Source of the DNA: a virus
Reading direction: 5' to 3' (one strand)
Length of the DNA stretch: 35,420 bases
IMG/VR virus record: IMGVR_UViG_3300021356_000068
Coordinates: 1-35,420 of that record
This document shows positions 7,168 to 14,093 of this stretch, in pieces (the stretch's first letter is position 1; every line of letters starts with the position of its first letter). Both the position numbers and the translations under genes were made by a program. Under the pieces are notes generated by a model. That model saw only the letters and a program-made list of their open reading frames with translations, did not search any database and was not told the origin of the DNA.

Positions 7168-7176
7168 ATCATAGCA
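7168..7176 (-). promoter_or_regulatory. Extended -10 promoter
   Basis: TGCTATGAT on the minus strand, 24 nt before ATG 7144. It matches the extended -10 pattern TGnTATAAT with one change. No clear -35. Confidence 0.45.
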
Positions 7177-7178
7177 GA

Positions 7179-7529
7179 TCAATCAGAGGGTGGAGTGGTT
7201 GGTGTGACCAACTTAAGAACTCCTTCATCTGATGATGCACTGTATGCAATACCATCCTTTACAAGTACATCATCATCAACAGAACCATAGTATCCCATCT
7301 TGAAGAGGAGATCCCTACACTTCTCATAGTACCTCTTATAGTATGCAGCATCACTCTTGATAGTATTGATCAAGTCATCATATGTCTGCTGTGAATCAAC
7401 ACTCTCATCAGAGAGATAATCAAAGATTGCATCATCAAGACGCTCTTTACGTTGAGCAGAGTATGAAGGAGTGCTGCTCATTTGTTCATCAGAAGATTCA
7501 TACATTGTTCTCTTTGGTCTCCTTGGCAT
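7179..7529 (-). CDS. 116-aa protein, unknown function
   Basis: 116 aa from ATG 7529; ATG 7505 (108 aa) is an alternative that would reduce the overlap with the gene upstream to 8 bp. The N-terminus is basic, the middle is a helical segment rich in Asp, Tyr and Lys, and the tail is Thr/Pro/Ser-rich. Family not recognised. Confidence 0.6.
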   Translation of the reverse strand: MPRRPKRTMYESSDEQMSSTPSYSAQRKERLDDAIFDYLSDESVDSQQTYDDLINTIKSDAAYYKRYYEKCRDLLFKMGYYGSVDDDVLVKDGIAYSASSDEGVLKLVTPTTPPSD

Positions 7530-7641
7530 ACTCTATCACATACTTCTTATGTTTGGTAGTTCTATCAGAACATTCATAATGTTTTAACACACCACCAAGT
7601 TGATCTGCAAGAATGCGAAGAAGTTGTTCAGTGTCACTCAT
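7498..7641 (-). CDS. 47-aa protein, unknown function
   Basis: Read directly: ATG 7641 overlaps the TGA of gnd by 4 bp; stop TGA 7498-7500. A short helix (TEQLLRILADQLGGVLKHY) is followed by a Lys-rich end. Its coupling to gnd suggests co-expression only. Confidence 0.55.
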   Translation of the reverse strand: MSDTEQLLRILADQLGGVLKHYECSDRTTKHKKYVIEYAKETKENNV

Positions 7642-8702
7642 CGAACGTCATGACCTCCAAACATGGCACGCATACCGTTCAGAACCTTGGCAGTGAAAGC
7701 ACCCAGACGGCGCGACTCAAAACGTGCCCACAGCGCACTGCTGATGACAGGAGCGGGTACGCCAAGAACCACAGCAGAGTGAACCGTCCAACGACCCTCA
7801 CCACTGTCTGATACTCCACCATCGAACTTGCTAAGCTCTCTATCGCTGCGTAGAACATCAGCGGTAAGGTCAAGTAACCAACTACCAACCACAGAACCAC
7901 GACGCCAACACTCAGCAACCTTAGCAACGTCAATGTCGTACTGATAATCGGCAGGGTTGTCCATCGGGGCAACTTCTGCATCTCCTGCTTTGACGTACTT
8001 GGCACCTGCATTTGCTTCGTGTAGGATGTTGAATCCTTCGGCATATGCCTGCATGATACCATATTCTACGCCATTATGCACCATCTTTACAAAGTGACCA
8101 GCGCCTGGATCGCCGCAGTGCATCCATCCATACTCCTCTGGATACCATGTGAAGTTATCTCTGTCATTGGTCCTAGGAGCGGCGCTGATACCTGGTGCGA
8201 GTGCGTCAAAGAGAGGACGGCAGACATCGACTGCATACTTTCCGCCACCAACCATGAGACAGAATCCACGCTCCAAACCGTACACACCACCACTAGTACC
8301 ACAATCAATATATGCGATGCCCAGTTTTGCAAGACGCTCTGCCCGCCTCCGACTGTCCTTAAAATTGCTATTGCCATGATCAATAACAATATCTCCCTCG
8401 TTACAAAACTGTAATAGCTCATTGAGTGTGTCCTCTACGGTCTCTGCTGGTACAACCATCATGAAGACGCCAGGCATGTATACTGTCTCGCCTGACTTCT
8501 CACCGTAGATTGCATTATCTTGATGTACTACTTGAACAAGGCTTTCCAGAGAAGTGGTACATCCACTGATATAACCCTTCTCAAATTGTTCTTCAGCTTT
8601 TTTATAGTTGTTACGATACCCATGTACTTCATGCCCTGCTTTAATGAGGCGGCGGGACATACCCTCTCCCATCCGCCCAAGTCCAATCATTCCTACTTTC
8701 AT
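7638..8702 (-). CDS. gnd: 6-phosphogluconate dehydrogenase (decarboxylating)
   Basis: 354 aa. The N-terminal Rossmann fold starts with GLGRMGEGMSRRL (residues 7-19). DHGNSNFKDS and DCGTSGGVYGLERG form the substrate-binding region, and GHFVKMVHNGVEYG carries the catalytic Lys and the Asn/Glu that complete the 6PGDH active site. The enzyme converts 6-phosphogluconate to ribulose 5-phosphate, CO2 and NADPH. The length fits the short tetrameric GntZ/YqeC-type rather than the 470-aa form. Cyanophages use it with talC to draw host carbon through the pentose phosphate pathway for nucleotides and NADPH. A TGCTATAAT extended -10 lies 25 nt before the start. Confidence 0.92.
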   Translation of the reverse strand: MKVGMIGLGRMGEGMSRRLIKAGHEVHGYRNNYKKAEEQFEKGYISGCTTSLESLVQVVHQDNAIYGEKSGETVYMPGVFMMVVPAETVEDTLNELLQFCNEGDIVIDHGNSNFKDSRRRAERLAKLGIAYIDCGTSGGVYGLERGFCLMVGGGKYAVDVCRPLFDALAPGISAAPRTNDRDNFTWYPEEYGWMHCGDPGAGHFVKMVHNGVEYGIMQAYAEGFNILHEANAGAKYVKAGDAEVAPMDNPADYQYDIDVAKVAECWRRGSVVGSWLLDLTADVLRSDRELSKFDGGVSDSGEGRWTVHSAVVLGVPAPVISSALWARFESRRLGAFTAKVLNGMRAMFGGHDVR

Positions 8703-8727
8703 AGTGTCAATCTACGTCAATGTATGT

Positions 8728-8736
8728 ATTATAGCA
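8728..8736 (-). promoter_or_regulatory. Extended -10 promoter of gnd
   Basis: TGCTATAAT (perfect extended -10) on the minus strand, with the hexamer ending 25 nt before the gnd ATG. No clear -35 at 17 nt. Confidence 0.6.
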
Positions 8737-8767
8737 GAATCAATAATGATGAGTATTTGTCACCATA

Positions 8768-8989
8768 TCAATACATGCTGTTGGATGTAAGTCCTCGGGA
8801 ATCACTTGACCAAAAGTCTTCCCAATCGTCTTCAGTTGCTTCGCTAATGTTGCTCATGCCATTCTCAATGGCAATGATAATATCTGAGTATTCTTGATAC
8901 CACTTAGAACCACACATCTCATGTCGCTGATGCTCTTTAAGAGAACCGAGAATGAGTTCCCACTGACGCTTGTCGAACTTTGGAATCAT
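8768..8989 (-). CDS. 73-aa acidic protein, unknown function
   Basis: 73 aa with a helical N-terminal half and an acidic Trp-rich segment (EDDWEDFWSS). It has its own likely promoter at 9012-9039. Family not recognised. Confidence 0.6.
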   Translation of the reverse strand: MIPKFDKRQWELILGSLKEHQRHEMCGSKWYQEYSDIIIAIENGMSNISEATEDDWEDFWSSDSRGLTSNSMY

Positions 8990-9011
8990 CGGATTTGTCC
9001 TTTGCGATACA

Positions 9012-9039
9012 AGTCTAACATATGTATCCGAATGAGCAA
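9012..9039 (-). promoter_or_regulatory. Sigma70-type promoter
   Basis: TTGCTC, 16 nt, then TAGACT, with TGT before the -10 (TGTTAGACT). It precedes the 73-aa gene starting at 8989. Confidence 0.45.
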
Positions 9040-9042
9040 CTC

Positions 9043-9228
9043 TCAGTCGTCGATCTTCATATTTGCTATAGAAGTAATAGTCTCCTTCTGCTTGAGGAAC
9101 AACTTGACATATGATTTTGCTACCTTCCGCAGCATCTTCACATCCTCAATGTTGTCAATCTCACGGGCAACCTTCTCATATTCAAAAGATTTGCCCATAC
9201 TCTCCAGTTTTATGTCGTCAGGATTCAT
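9043..9228 (-). CDS. Conserved cyanophage helical protein
   Basis: 61 aa from ATG 9228 (the open frame extends to 9276). Starts MNPDDIKLESMGKSFEYEK and is nearly all helical and charged. The pattern is familiar from T4-like cyanophages, where it has no assigned role. It overlaps the 49-aa gene upstream by 11 bp. Confidence 0.65.
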   Translation of the reverse strand: MNPDDIKLESMGKSFEYEKVAREIDNIEDVKMLRKVAKSYVKLFLKQKETITSIANMKIDD

Positions 9229-9367
9229 GGTTAGTCTTGTTAAAAGGATCGTTCTCGTAGTATGATTCCCATTCATGAGGCTTCCAAGAGTTTACATCTT
9301 CGCGAATCTCGTCAATCTTCTTCTCAATCTCTTTGAGTTTAAGTTCAATGCGCTCCCAGGGTTGCAT
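9218..9367 (-). CDS. 49-aa charged helical protein
   Basis: Read directly: ATG 9367, TGA 9218-9220. The helix ERIELKLKEIEKKIDEIRED has coiled-coil spacing, followed by a Trp/Tyr-rich end. It is the first gene after the composite terminator/promoter at 9391-9426. Confidence 0.6.
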   Translation of the reverse strand: MQPWERIELKLKEIEKKIDEIREDVNSWKPHEWESYYENDPFNKTNHES

Positions 9368-9390
9368 ATCTACTCACACAGTGTACATCC

Positions 9391-9426
9391 CATTATAAAA
9401 CCCCCCTGACCAGAAGTCAAGGGGGC
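9391..9426 (-). terminator. Rho-independent terminator
   Basis: On the minus strand a CCCCCTTGAC / GTCAGGGGG stem with a short loop is followed by TTTTATAAT. It ends transcripts from the 65-aa gene at 9454-9651. Confidence 0.75.
9392..9420 (-). promoter_or_regulatory. Sigma70 promoter built into the terminator
   Basis: TTGACT (minus 9420-9415), 17-nt spacer, TATAAT (9397-9392). The -35 lies in the ascending arm of the terminator hairpin and the -10 lies in its T tail. The next start codon, ATG 9367, is 24 nt downstream of the -10. Five of six plus six of six consensus bases with ideal spacing make this the best promoter I found. Confidence 0.75.
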
Positions 9427-9453
9427 GATTGACATAAAGATTTTAGCGTATGA

Positions 9454-9651
9454 TTAAATGAGTTTAGAGTCTAGTGTCTTATCAGCTAGAATCTGTTTGC
9501 AGATCCTCTTGCAAGTAGGCTGATCGTCGTCACACTCAATCAAACATTCATAGTAGTCATTGATTGCATCCTCCATTGCATTTGCACGTTCAACAGTCTC
9601 CTCAAATTCTCTCCATCCTGCTAGTTGATTGTAAGAAATTAAGTTGTGCAT
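9454..9651 (-). CDS. 65-aa Cys-containing acidic protein
   Basis: 65 aa, acidic, helical, with four Cys at the C-terminal half (CLIECDDDQPTCKRIC). The pattern could bind a metal or form disulfides. GAGG lies 9 nt before the start. The leader contains an odd start-stop unit at 9699-9715. Confidence 0.6.
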   Translation of the reverse strand: MHNLISYNQLAGWREFEETVERANAMEDAINDYYECLIECDDDQPTCKRICKQILADKTLDSKLI

Positions 9652-9698
9652 GGTTTTTTACCTCACGCATGGACAAGTTCATAATGTAGATAAAATCA

Positions 9699-9715
9699 TT
9701 ACATGGCGACCTCCT
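9699..9715 (-). other. Strong Shine-Dalgarno followed by ATG-TAA
   Basis: AGGAGG (9715-9710), 5 nt, then ATG TAA (9704-9699), overlapping a second ATG at 9700 that opens a six-codon frame (MILSTL). It lies in the leader of the 65-aa gene and could be a minimal leader ORF or a ribosome standby site. Confidence 0.4.
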
Positions 9716-9777
9716 AAGTCATATCCATATTCTACACTATATAGACACATTTGTGTTAATTCACTAACATTTGTAAA

Positions 9778-10143
9778 TTATTTGCACTTCTCAATATGAG
9801 TTAACACTTCTACAACTCCATCACGAAACAAAACTCTAACTTCTGGGAATGGTGCATACTTACAGTCCCATACTTCTGGATATACTGTGATCGTACCGTT
9901 GTATCGAAATGGCGAACACTTACCATGATTACCATTCTTCACCCATTTAAACTTTAGTGGATGCTCCTGATCTTCACAGAAGTCATGAGTGCCATCAGAA
10001 TTAAGAACCCAGAACTGTCCTGCAGGATCTAACCAATACACACTCATTGTTGGTGTATTGTATATACCCTTTGTCTGCAACTTCTTCCTATTAAAACCTG
10101 GTCCAATATCATAATGGTTTATGATAGTGTCATACATTCCCAT
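9778..10143 (-). CDS. Conserved phage protein, unknown function
   Basis: 121 aa from ATG 10143; an alternative GTG at 10152 makes a GTGA overlap with the gene upstream. The protein is rich in Tyr, Trp, Pro and Gly with several beta strands (TMSVYWLDPAGQFWVLN, GTITVYPEVW). N-terminal GMYDTIINHYDIGPGF is reminiscent of small cyanophage proteins of unknown role. Confidence 0.65.
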   Translation of the reverse strand: MGMYDTIINHYDIGPGFNRKKLQTKGIYNTPTMSVYWLDPAGQFWVLNSDGTHDFCEDQEHPLKFKWVKNGNHGKCSPFRYNGTITVYPEVWDCKYAPFPEVRVLFRDGVVEVLTHIEKCK

Positions 10144-10148
10144 AATAC

Positions 10149-10550
10149 TCACTCAGGATCTTTGTTCAAATAATAACCTCTCCAATCACACAATCGTATG
10201 CAATCATCAAGGTCCCAGTGTACATTCTTGTCTGCGTTTTTACCCTTTACTCTATGTACTCTGGATGTGGTAAAGTCTACGAAGGCATGAGCAGTCAACT
10301 CAAGGTCCTCATTAATCATACTTACTTTGAAGTATTTTTTGTTCCGCTTCTCACAATCAATAACAAATAGACCAATGTCTAGGTTATTATCAAGTTCTCT
10401 ACGCGCAAACTTTGTCTCAAGCGTGACACCCTGAGTCTCTTCAATCCTGTTGATACGCCAGTAGTTCTCTCTTCTGTAGTCATTAGTAAGGGCGAGGCAT
10501 AATAACCCCACCCTGTTTAAGACTTTTCTTTTTTGATCATCCCATTCCAT
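10149..10550 (-). CDS. HAFVD-type conserved phage protein
   Basis: 133 aa. The N-terminal half is basic and helical; the second half has KYFKVSMIN, HAFVDFTTSRVHRV, WDLDDCIRLCDW and GYYLN, matching in order the second half of the protein at 6536-6904. Function unknown. Confidence 0.65.
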   Translation of the reverse strand: MEWDDQKRKVLNRVGLLCLALTNDYRRENYWRINRIEETQGVTLETKFARRELDNNLDIGLFVIDCEKRNKKYFKVSMINEDLELTAHAFVDFTTSRVHRVKGKNADKNVHWDLDDCIRLCDWRGYYLNKDPE

Positions 10551-10568
10551 AGATCACTATCGTAATAT

Positions 10569-10580
10569 AGTATCTATGCA
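10569..10580 (+). repeat. Direct repeat copy 1 (12 bp)
   Basis: AGTATCTATGCA occurs here and again at 10820-10831. Each copy sits just upstream, in minus-strand sense, of the start region of a small gene (10550 and 10792). Confidence 0.6.
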
Positions 10581-10792
10581 GACTCTTCCCATACTTCTTT
10601 GTATTTGAAGTTCTCCTTCAAATCAAAGTACATACGATGAGTCTCGGTTTGAACATAATAACCAGTCAGATCCTTACCATCATCAGTCCAACCATAACCA
10701 ATGACGCGCTCATCAATATCTTGCAGATCCAATTTTTTAGGAGTATGAAGATAGTGGTTGAATTTTTGATGAAGATTGACTGGCATGGGCAC
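10574..10792 (-). CDS. 72-aa protein, unknown function
   Basis: 72 aa; basic N-terminus, then YGWTDDGKDLTGYYVQTETHR strands. The pattern of a strand pair followed by MYFDLK resembles the C-terminal part of the HAFVD proteins, but I cannot prove the relation. AGCGAGG lies about 6 nt before the start. Confidence 0.6.
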   Translation of the reverse strand: MPMPVNLHQKFNHYLHTPKKLDLQDIDERVIGYGWTDDGKDLTGYYVQTETHRMYFDLKENFKYKEVWEESA

Positions 10793-10811
10793 CTCGCTTA
10801 AGTATGTTCAT

Positions 10812-10820
10812 ATTCTAACA
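10812..10820 (-). promoter_or_regulatory. Extended -10 promoter
   Basis: TGTTAGAAT on the minus strand, 20 nt before ATG 10792. The repeat AGTATCTATGCA directly precedes it. Confidence 0.45.
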
Positions 10821-10831
10821 GTATCTATGCA
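10820..10831 (+). repeat. Direct repeat copy 2 (12 bp)
   Basis: Second copy of AGTATCTATGCA (first at 10569-10580). It abuts the TGTTAGAAT extended -10, so it may be part of a promoter or an operator. Confidence 0.6.
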
Positions 10832-10885
10832 AGGTTCAGGATTCCTTTGGGATCGCTTTAGATTTGTGTTAGTGTTTGTAAAGAT

Positions 10886-11116
10886 TCACTCACCCAGGTC
10901 AGTCAATGGACCCCACTTGCCAGAGTCACCATCTTTGCGGTTATCCAACTTATCAAAGATGTCTTCAATCGTGGTAAGGTTCTCAATGCTAGCAATCATC
11001 TCAGCAATTCCTTTACACACATGTGGTTTTTCACCACGAGCAGCAAATGCAAGAGCGTTTCGAAGTGATGCACTAGCATCATCAAGTGATTCTTTAACTG
11101 AGTCGGACAATGCCAT
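10886..11116 (-). CDS. 76-aa helical cyanophage protein
   Basis: 76 aa. An Ala/Ser-rich N-terminal helix (SASLRNALAFAARGEKPHV) is followed by a second helical region and a Gly/Pro end. It has its own promoter at 11138-11166 and starts a new transcription unit. Function unknown. Confidence 0.65.
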   Translation of the reverse strand: MALSDSVKESLDDASASLRNALAFAARGEKPHVCKGIAEMIASIENLTTIEDIFDKLDNRKDGDSGKWGPLTDLGE

Positions 11117-11137
11117 GTATTAGTCTCCGTTTTTACT

Positions 11138-11166
11138 ATTATAGCATCAAGTAAACCAAGTTACAA
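11138..11166 (-). promoter_or_regulatory. Sigma70-type promoter
   Basis: TTGTAA (11166-11161), 17 nt, TATAAT (11143-11138) with TGC before the -10. It lies over the end of the double-dioxygenase gene and drives the 76-aa gene starting at 11116. Confidence 0.65.
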
Positions 11167-12289
11167 TAGAGTAACGTGTTCCTTCTGTGACATCCATGAT
11201 CTGATGCGGATACATGAAGTTAGCAGGGAATAATATTACACTACCTGCACCTGCTCTGATCTGTACTTCTTTATTAAAGAATGCCATACTACCACCTTCA
11301 TAGTCATCATTTAGATTGATAGACATGGCAACAGTTCTTGGTTGTTCCTTAAAACTATCAGTATGTTCTCTGTAGAATCCACCTTTTTGATAGCGTAGCA
11401 GGTCATAACCACTATCAGACTTCAGGAAGCAAGCAGGGAAGTCTTTAATATACATCTGAGCTGCTCCATTTGCCTTCTTGAAGATCATCTTATCGATCAT
11501 GTCACGATGCAATCTATTCTTATTGATGATCCGTGGTGTAGAGATGGATATAATGTCACAGTTACGAACACTAGGATTCTGTGTATTATTAGAACTAACC
11601 CCTGCTGGTAACCAGTGCTCACAATCCCTATACTCATCAAGAATCATTTCACACTCATCTGGTGTGAAGATGTTGTCATAAACTTTGACATACTCTAGCA
11701 ACTTATTCTCGCCAGAGATTGTTGTAGTAGTCTTTACCAAGTCTTCTCTATATCGATGATCCTTATCAAAATAGTATTTGAAGCACGGACCATGCAACCT
11801 GACATAATGTAAGAATACTTGCGTACAAGACTCTCCTTTAAAAGCATCTCTACCATGCTCACCATCCATGCCCAGGTACAACATGGCATCACCTGGATGC
11901 AAGTCAACAGACTTCTTCTCACCCAAAGGTGTATAGATCCAAATAGTCCATACTTCATCACACTCCAAGTTAATGGTAAGTGAGATCTCACATTGTGGTT
12001 TATCTACATGACCTACAAGAACATTACCATTCTTATACTGTCTGGCATAAGAGTACGTTGGTAATACAGACTCTCCAACCATGTCACATACATGCTGGTT
12101 CTTCTCAACCAACAGTTCAATGAATGGTTTAAAGTCGTACTTTGCAGAACTCCCGAAGACTTGAGGGTCACTTGGGAGTTCATGAGTATTACAATACTCC
12201 TTAAATTCTTTTGCTAAGCTATCTGCTCTCTCTTTAGATATAAAATTAGGAACAATGACGTAGTTGTTGTCAATCAGTTGTTGGTTCAT
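11147..12289 (-). CDS. Fused double Fe(II)/2OG oxygenase
   Basis: 380 aa with two oxygenase domains in one chain. The N-terminal domain has H94-x-D96 (VGHVDKPQ) and H145 as a likely distal His. The C-terminal domain (about 195-380) is a prolyl-4-hydroxylase-like unit with H309-x-D311 (FYREHTDSF), GGSMAFF, H362 (MYPHQIM) and R372, the complete Fe and 2OG set. The C-terminal half is the surer one. Members hydroxylate proteins or small molecules; the substrate is unknown. It is at the end of the tail-fibre operon and overlaps the 294-aa gene by 20 bp, which suggests action on virion proteins, but this is inference. Confidence 0.75.
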   Translation of the reverse strand: MNQQLIDNNYVIVPNFISKERADSLAKEFKEYCNTHELPSDPQVFGSSAKYDFKPFIELLVEKNQHVCDMVGESVLPTYSYARQYKNGNVLVGHVDKPQCEISLTINLECDEVWTIWIYTPLGEKKSVDLHPGDAMLYLGMDGEHGRDAFKGESCTQVFLHYVRLHGPCFKYYFDKDHRYREDLVKTTTTISGENKLLEYVKVYDNIFTPDECEMILDEYRDCEHWLPAGVSSNNTQNPSVRNCDIISISTPRIINKNRLHRDMIDKMIFKKANGAAQMYIKDFPACFLKSDSGYDLLRYQKGGFYREHTDSFKEQPRTVAMSINLNDDYEGGSMAFFNKEVQIRAGAGSVILFPANFMYPHQIMDVTEGTRYSIVTWFT

Positions 12290-13154
12290 TATCAGGGATT
12301 GAGGCGTCAGGGACTTCAGACTCTTCCTCTGCGATCAGTTCTTCGATCTCAGAGACGACTTGCTCCGTGCTGTCTTCCTCAAATAATAACTCAAGATTGA
12401 ACTCACTGTCAAGCATATTCAAGTCAATATCATCAAATTCACTTACAGTGTTGGGAGTAATCTCATCATTTTCTACATTAACCTCCTCTTCCTCATACTC
12501 AATGAGTGGTTTAGATGCAATACTCTTAACAGACTCAGCATCTACCACCGTTGCTTCTTCAACTTCAAACATGGACTCATCTACAGCATCATCAAACAAT
12601 GATGGATCAACATTACCATCAAATACTGTTAGATTCTCATATCCTGCTTCAAATTCAAAAGATCTTTCACTCTCACTGAGATTCTCTTTGATTCTTTGTT
12701 CACCATAGAATAAGTTTTCGTGTGCTTCAGCAACACGTTGATGAACTTTTTCCATTTGTGAATCATGATCAGCAGTCATGCCACGAAGATTAGATTCATG
12801 CCTCTTCTGCATCTCCTCCATCTGACCTTCTAACTCTGCCATTGCCTCTTGCCAAGACAATGCTTGCTTCTTCTCTTCTTCTTCTCTCTTAAGTCTCTCT
12901 TGAGTCTGACGTTCCTTCTCTTGATTAAAATGATCAACATATCGCTCAATCATTGCACGAGTAGCAGGAGTATTGGCAGCAGCACCAGAATCGTACTCTA
13001 CCTCACCAACACCATCTACAGTACCATTATCCTTCCACTGAATCGCCCATAGATGCTCAATATCAGCAAATGGCCAGTTCTCTTCAGTAAAGAAGATACC
13101 TAGTCCATCAATGTTGATGTACTTATCTGCTTCAATTAAGGTAAACTTCTTCAT
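12270..13154 (-). CDS. Cyanophage coiled-coil protein of the tail-fibre region
   Basis: 294 aa. Residues 1-75 form a globular part (IEADKYINIDGLGIFF, WPFADIEHLWAIQW). About 75-165 is a long charged coiled coil with Glu/Lys/Gln runs. The last 130 residues are extremely acidic and low in complexity. I know this architecture from T4-like cyanophages next to tail-fibre genes, without an established function; a chaperone or assembly role would fit the acidic tail. It is coupled to the 110-aa gene by an ATGA overlap. Confidence 0.65.
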   Translation of the reverse strand: MKKFTLIEADKYINIDGLGIFFTEENWPFADIEHLWAIQWKDNGTVDGVGEVEYDSGAAANTPATRAMIERYVDHFNQEKERQTQERLKREEEEKKQALSWQEAMAELEGQMEEMQKRHESNLRGMTADHDSQMEKVHQRVAEAHENLFYGEQRIKENLSESERSFEFEAGYENLTVFDGNVDPSLFDDAVDESMFEVEEATVVDAESVKSIASKPLIEYEEEEVNVENDEITPNTVSEFDDIDLNMLDSEFNLELLFEEDSTEQVVSEIEELIAEEESEVPDASIPDNEPTTD

Positions 13155-13483
13155 TCTTCTACCTCTTTTACATCTGCTGGGATTACCTTTTGATCTCTTG
13201 CCTGACTCAGCATCTGTGCTGCAGCAGATAAGACATCAATGTTAGTTGAATTTGCCTTCACCATCTCATTTCTAAAAGACTCCACACCAGCACTTGTTGA
13301 ACGTTGCTGTTGAGAGTTCTCAATAAGTAACATGGGCATCCATGTAACCGCACATCCCCATTCATCTACGGGTTCACCTGTTTGTGGATTAGTTCCTCTA
13401 ATTTGAGTATACCAAGAACATTCAAGTCCTTTACAGTCCTCGCCAATTAAAGGACAAAAATTACCAGGTTTAATTTGTGCCAT
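13151..13483 (-). CDS. Conserved cyanophage protein with Cys-rich N-terminus
   Basis: 110 aa. The first 45 residues contain four Cys (FCPLIGEDCKGLECSWY and a later GCAVTW), suggesting metal binding or an Fe-S site. The rest is helical and Gln/Ser-rich. It lies between the tail-tip paralogues and the coiled-coil protein, an order I recall from other cyanophages. Function unknown. An extended -10 (TGGTATACT) lies about 22 nt before the start. Confidence 0.65.
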   Translation of the reverse strand: MAQIKPGNFCPLIGEDCKGLECSWYTQIRGTNPQTGEPVDEWGCAVTWMPMLLIENSQQQRSTSAGVESFRNEMVKANSTNIDVLSAAAQMLSQARDQKVIPADVKEVEE

Positions 13484-13504
13484 AACGAATCACTTTATTA
13501 ATTT

Positions 13505-13513
13505 AGTATACCA
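13505..13513 (-). promoter_or_regulatory. Extended -10 promoter
   Basis: TGGTATACT on the minus strand, 22 nt before ATG 13483. The same nonamer lies before ndhD at 32812-32820. Confidence 0.5.
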
Positions 13514-13516
13514 TAT

Positions 13517-14092
13517 TTAGTTCAGTGTACAAATAATAACATCGACATATTGAACGCCGAGGTCTATTCCATCACTGAATGAAGTATTGATTGTTGTTGT
13601 TCCACTGAATGGGTGATTGTGTGCTCCACCACCAGTTGACTCATTCATAGTTCCTGTGGCATTATTACCATCAACGGTACGAGCACCAGTGTTACTAAAT
13701 GGTGTAGCGTTAGCACCACCAGTAGGACCATAAATTGATGGGTGAACGTGATCTGGCAGTTCTGTTATTGACAGAGTGTGATTACCAATGAATGTACCAG
13801 CACCAGGAGGAATCTCCACTGGTAGTGTAGTGTTAATGCCAACGTTTATATTACCACTACTAGAACTCAATGCAGTAACAAATGAAGTACTACCACCAGT
13901 TCCACCACCAGTACCAGATACAACCCTCAACGCTCTATCAGCATTTGTAGTATCTTGAGTCCACCCAGTTGGTGCAGTTGCTTGAAAGAATAACTTCTTA
14001 GTTCCTGCAGGATACATCCAATAGAAGGAATCTATCTTATTATTTGGGTCCAGCAGATCGAATAGAACCCCATTGCCTGTTAAACGTGCCAT
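13517..14092 (-). CDS. Tail-tip/fibre-like protein (paralogue B)
   Basis: 191 aa. It shares a plan with the gene immediately upstream: AP(T)GWTQ near residue 40, a Gly/Ser-rich LRVVSGTGGGTGG loop, ELPDHVH near residue 115, a GAHNHPFSG segment and a final LGVQYVDVIICTLN strand. Gly-rich loops and HxH motifs are typical of the tips of phage fibres, where His can bind iron, and of receptor-binding baseplate proteins. I infer an adhesin role. It starts 2 nt after the paralogue and is co-transcribed with it. Confidence 0.7.
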   Translation of the reverse strand: MARLTGNGVLFDLLDPNNKIDSFYWMYPAGTKKLFFQATAPTGWTQDTTNADRALRVVSGTGGGTGGSTSFVTALSSSSGNINVGINTTLPVEIPPGAGTFIGNHTLSITELPDHVHPSIYGPTGGANATPFSNTGARTVDGNNATGTMNESTGGGAHNHPFSGTTTINTSFSDGIDLGVQYVDVIICTLN

Positions 14093-14093
14093 A

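Noticed and set aside
8087-8422. 111-codon minus-strand frame inside gnd
   Set aside because: It is a shifted frame of gnd; hydrophobic by composition only.
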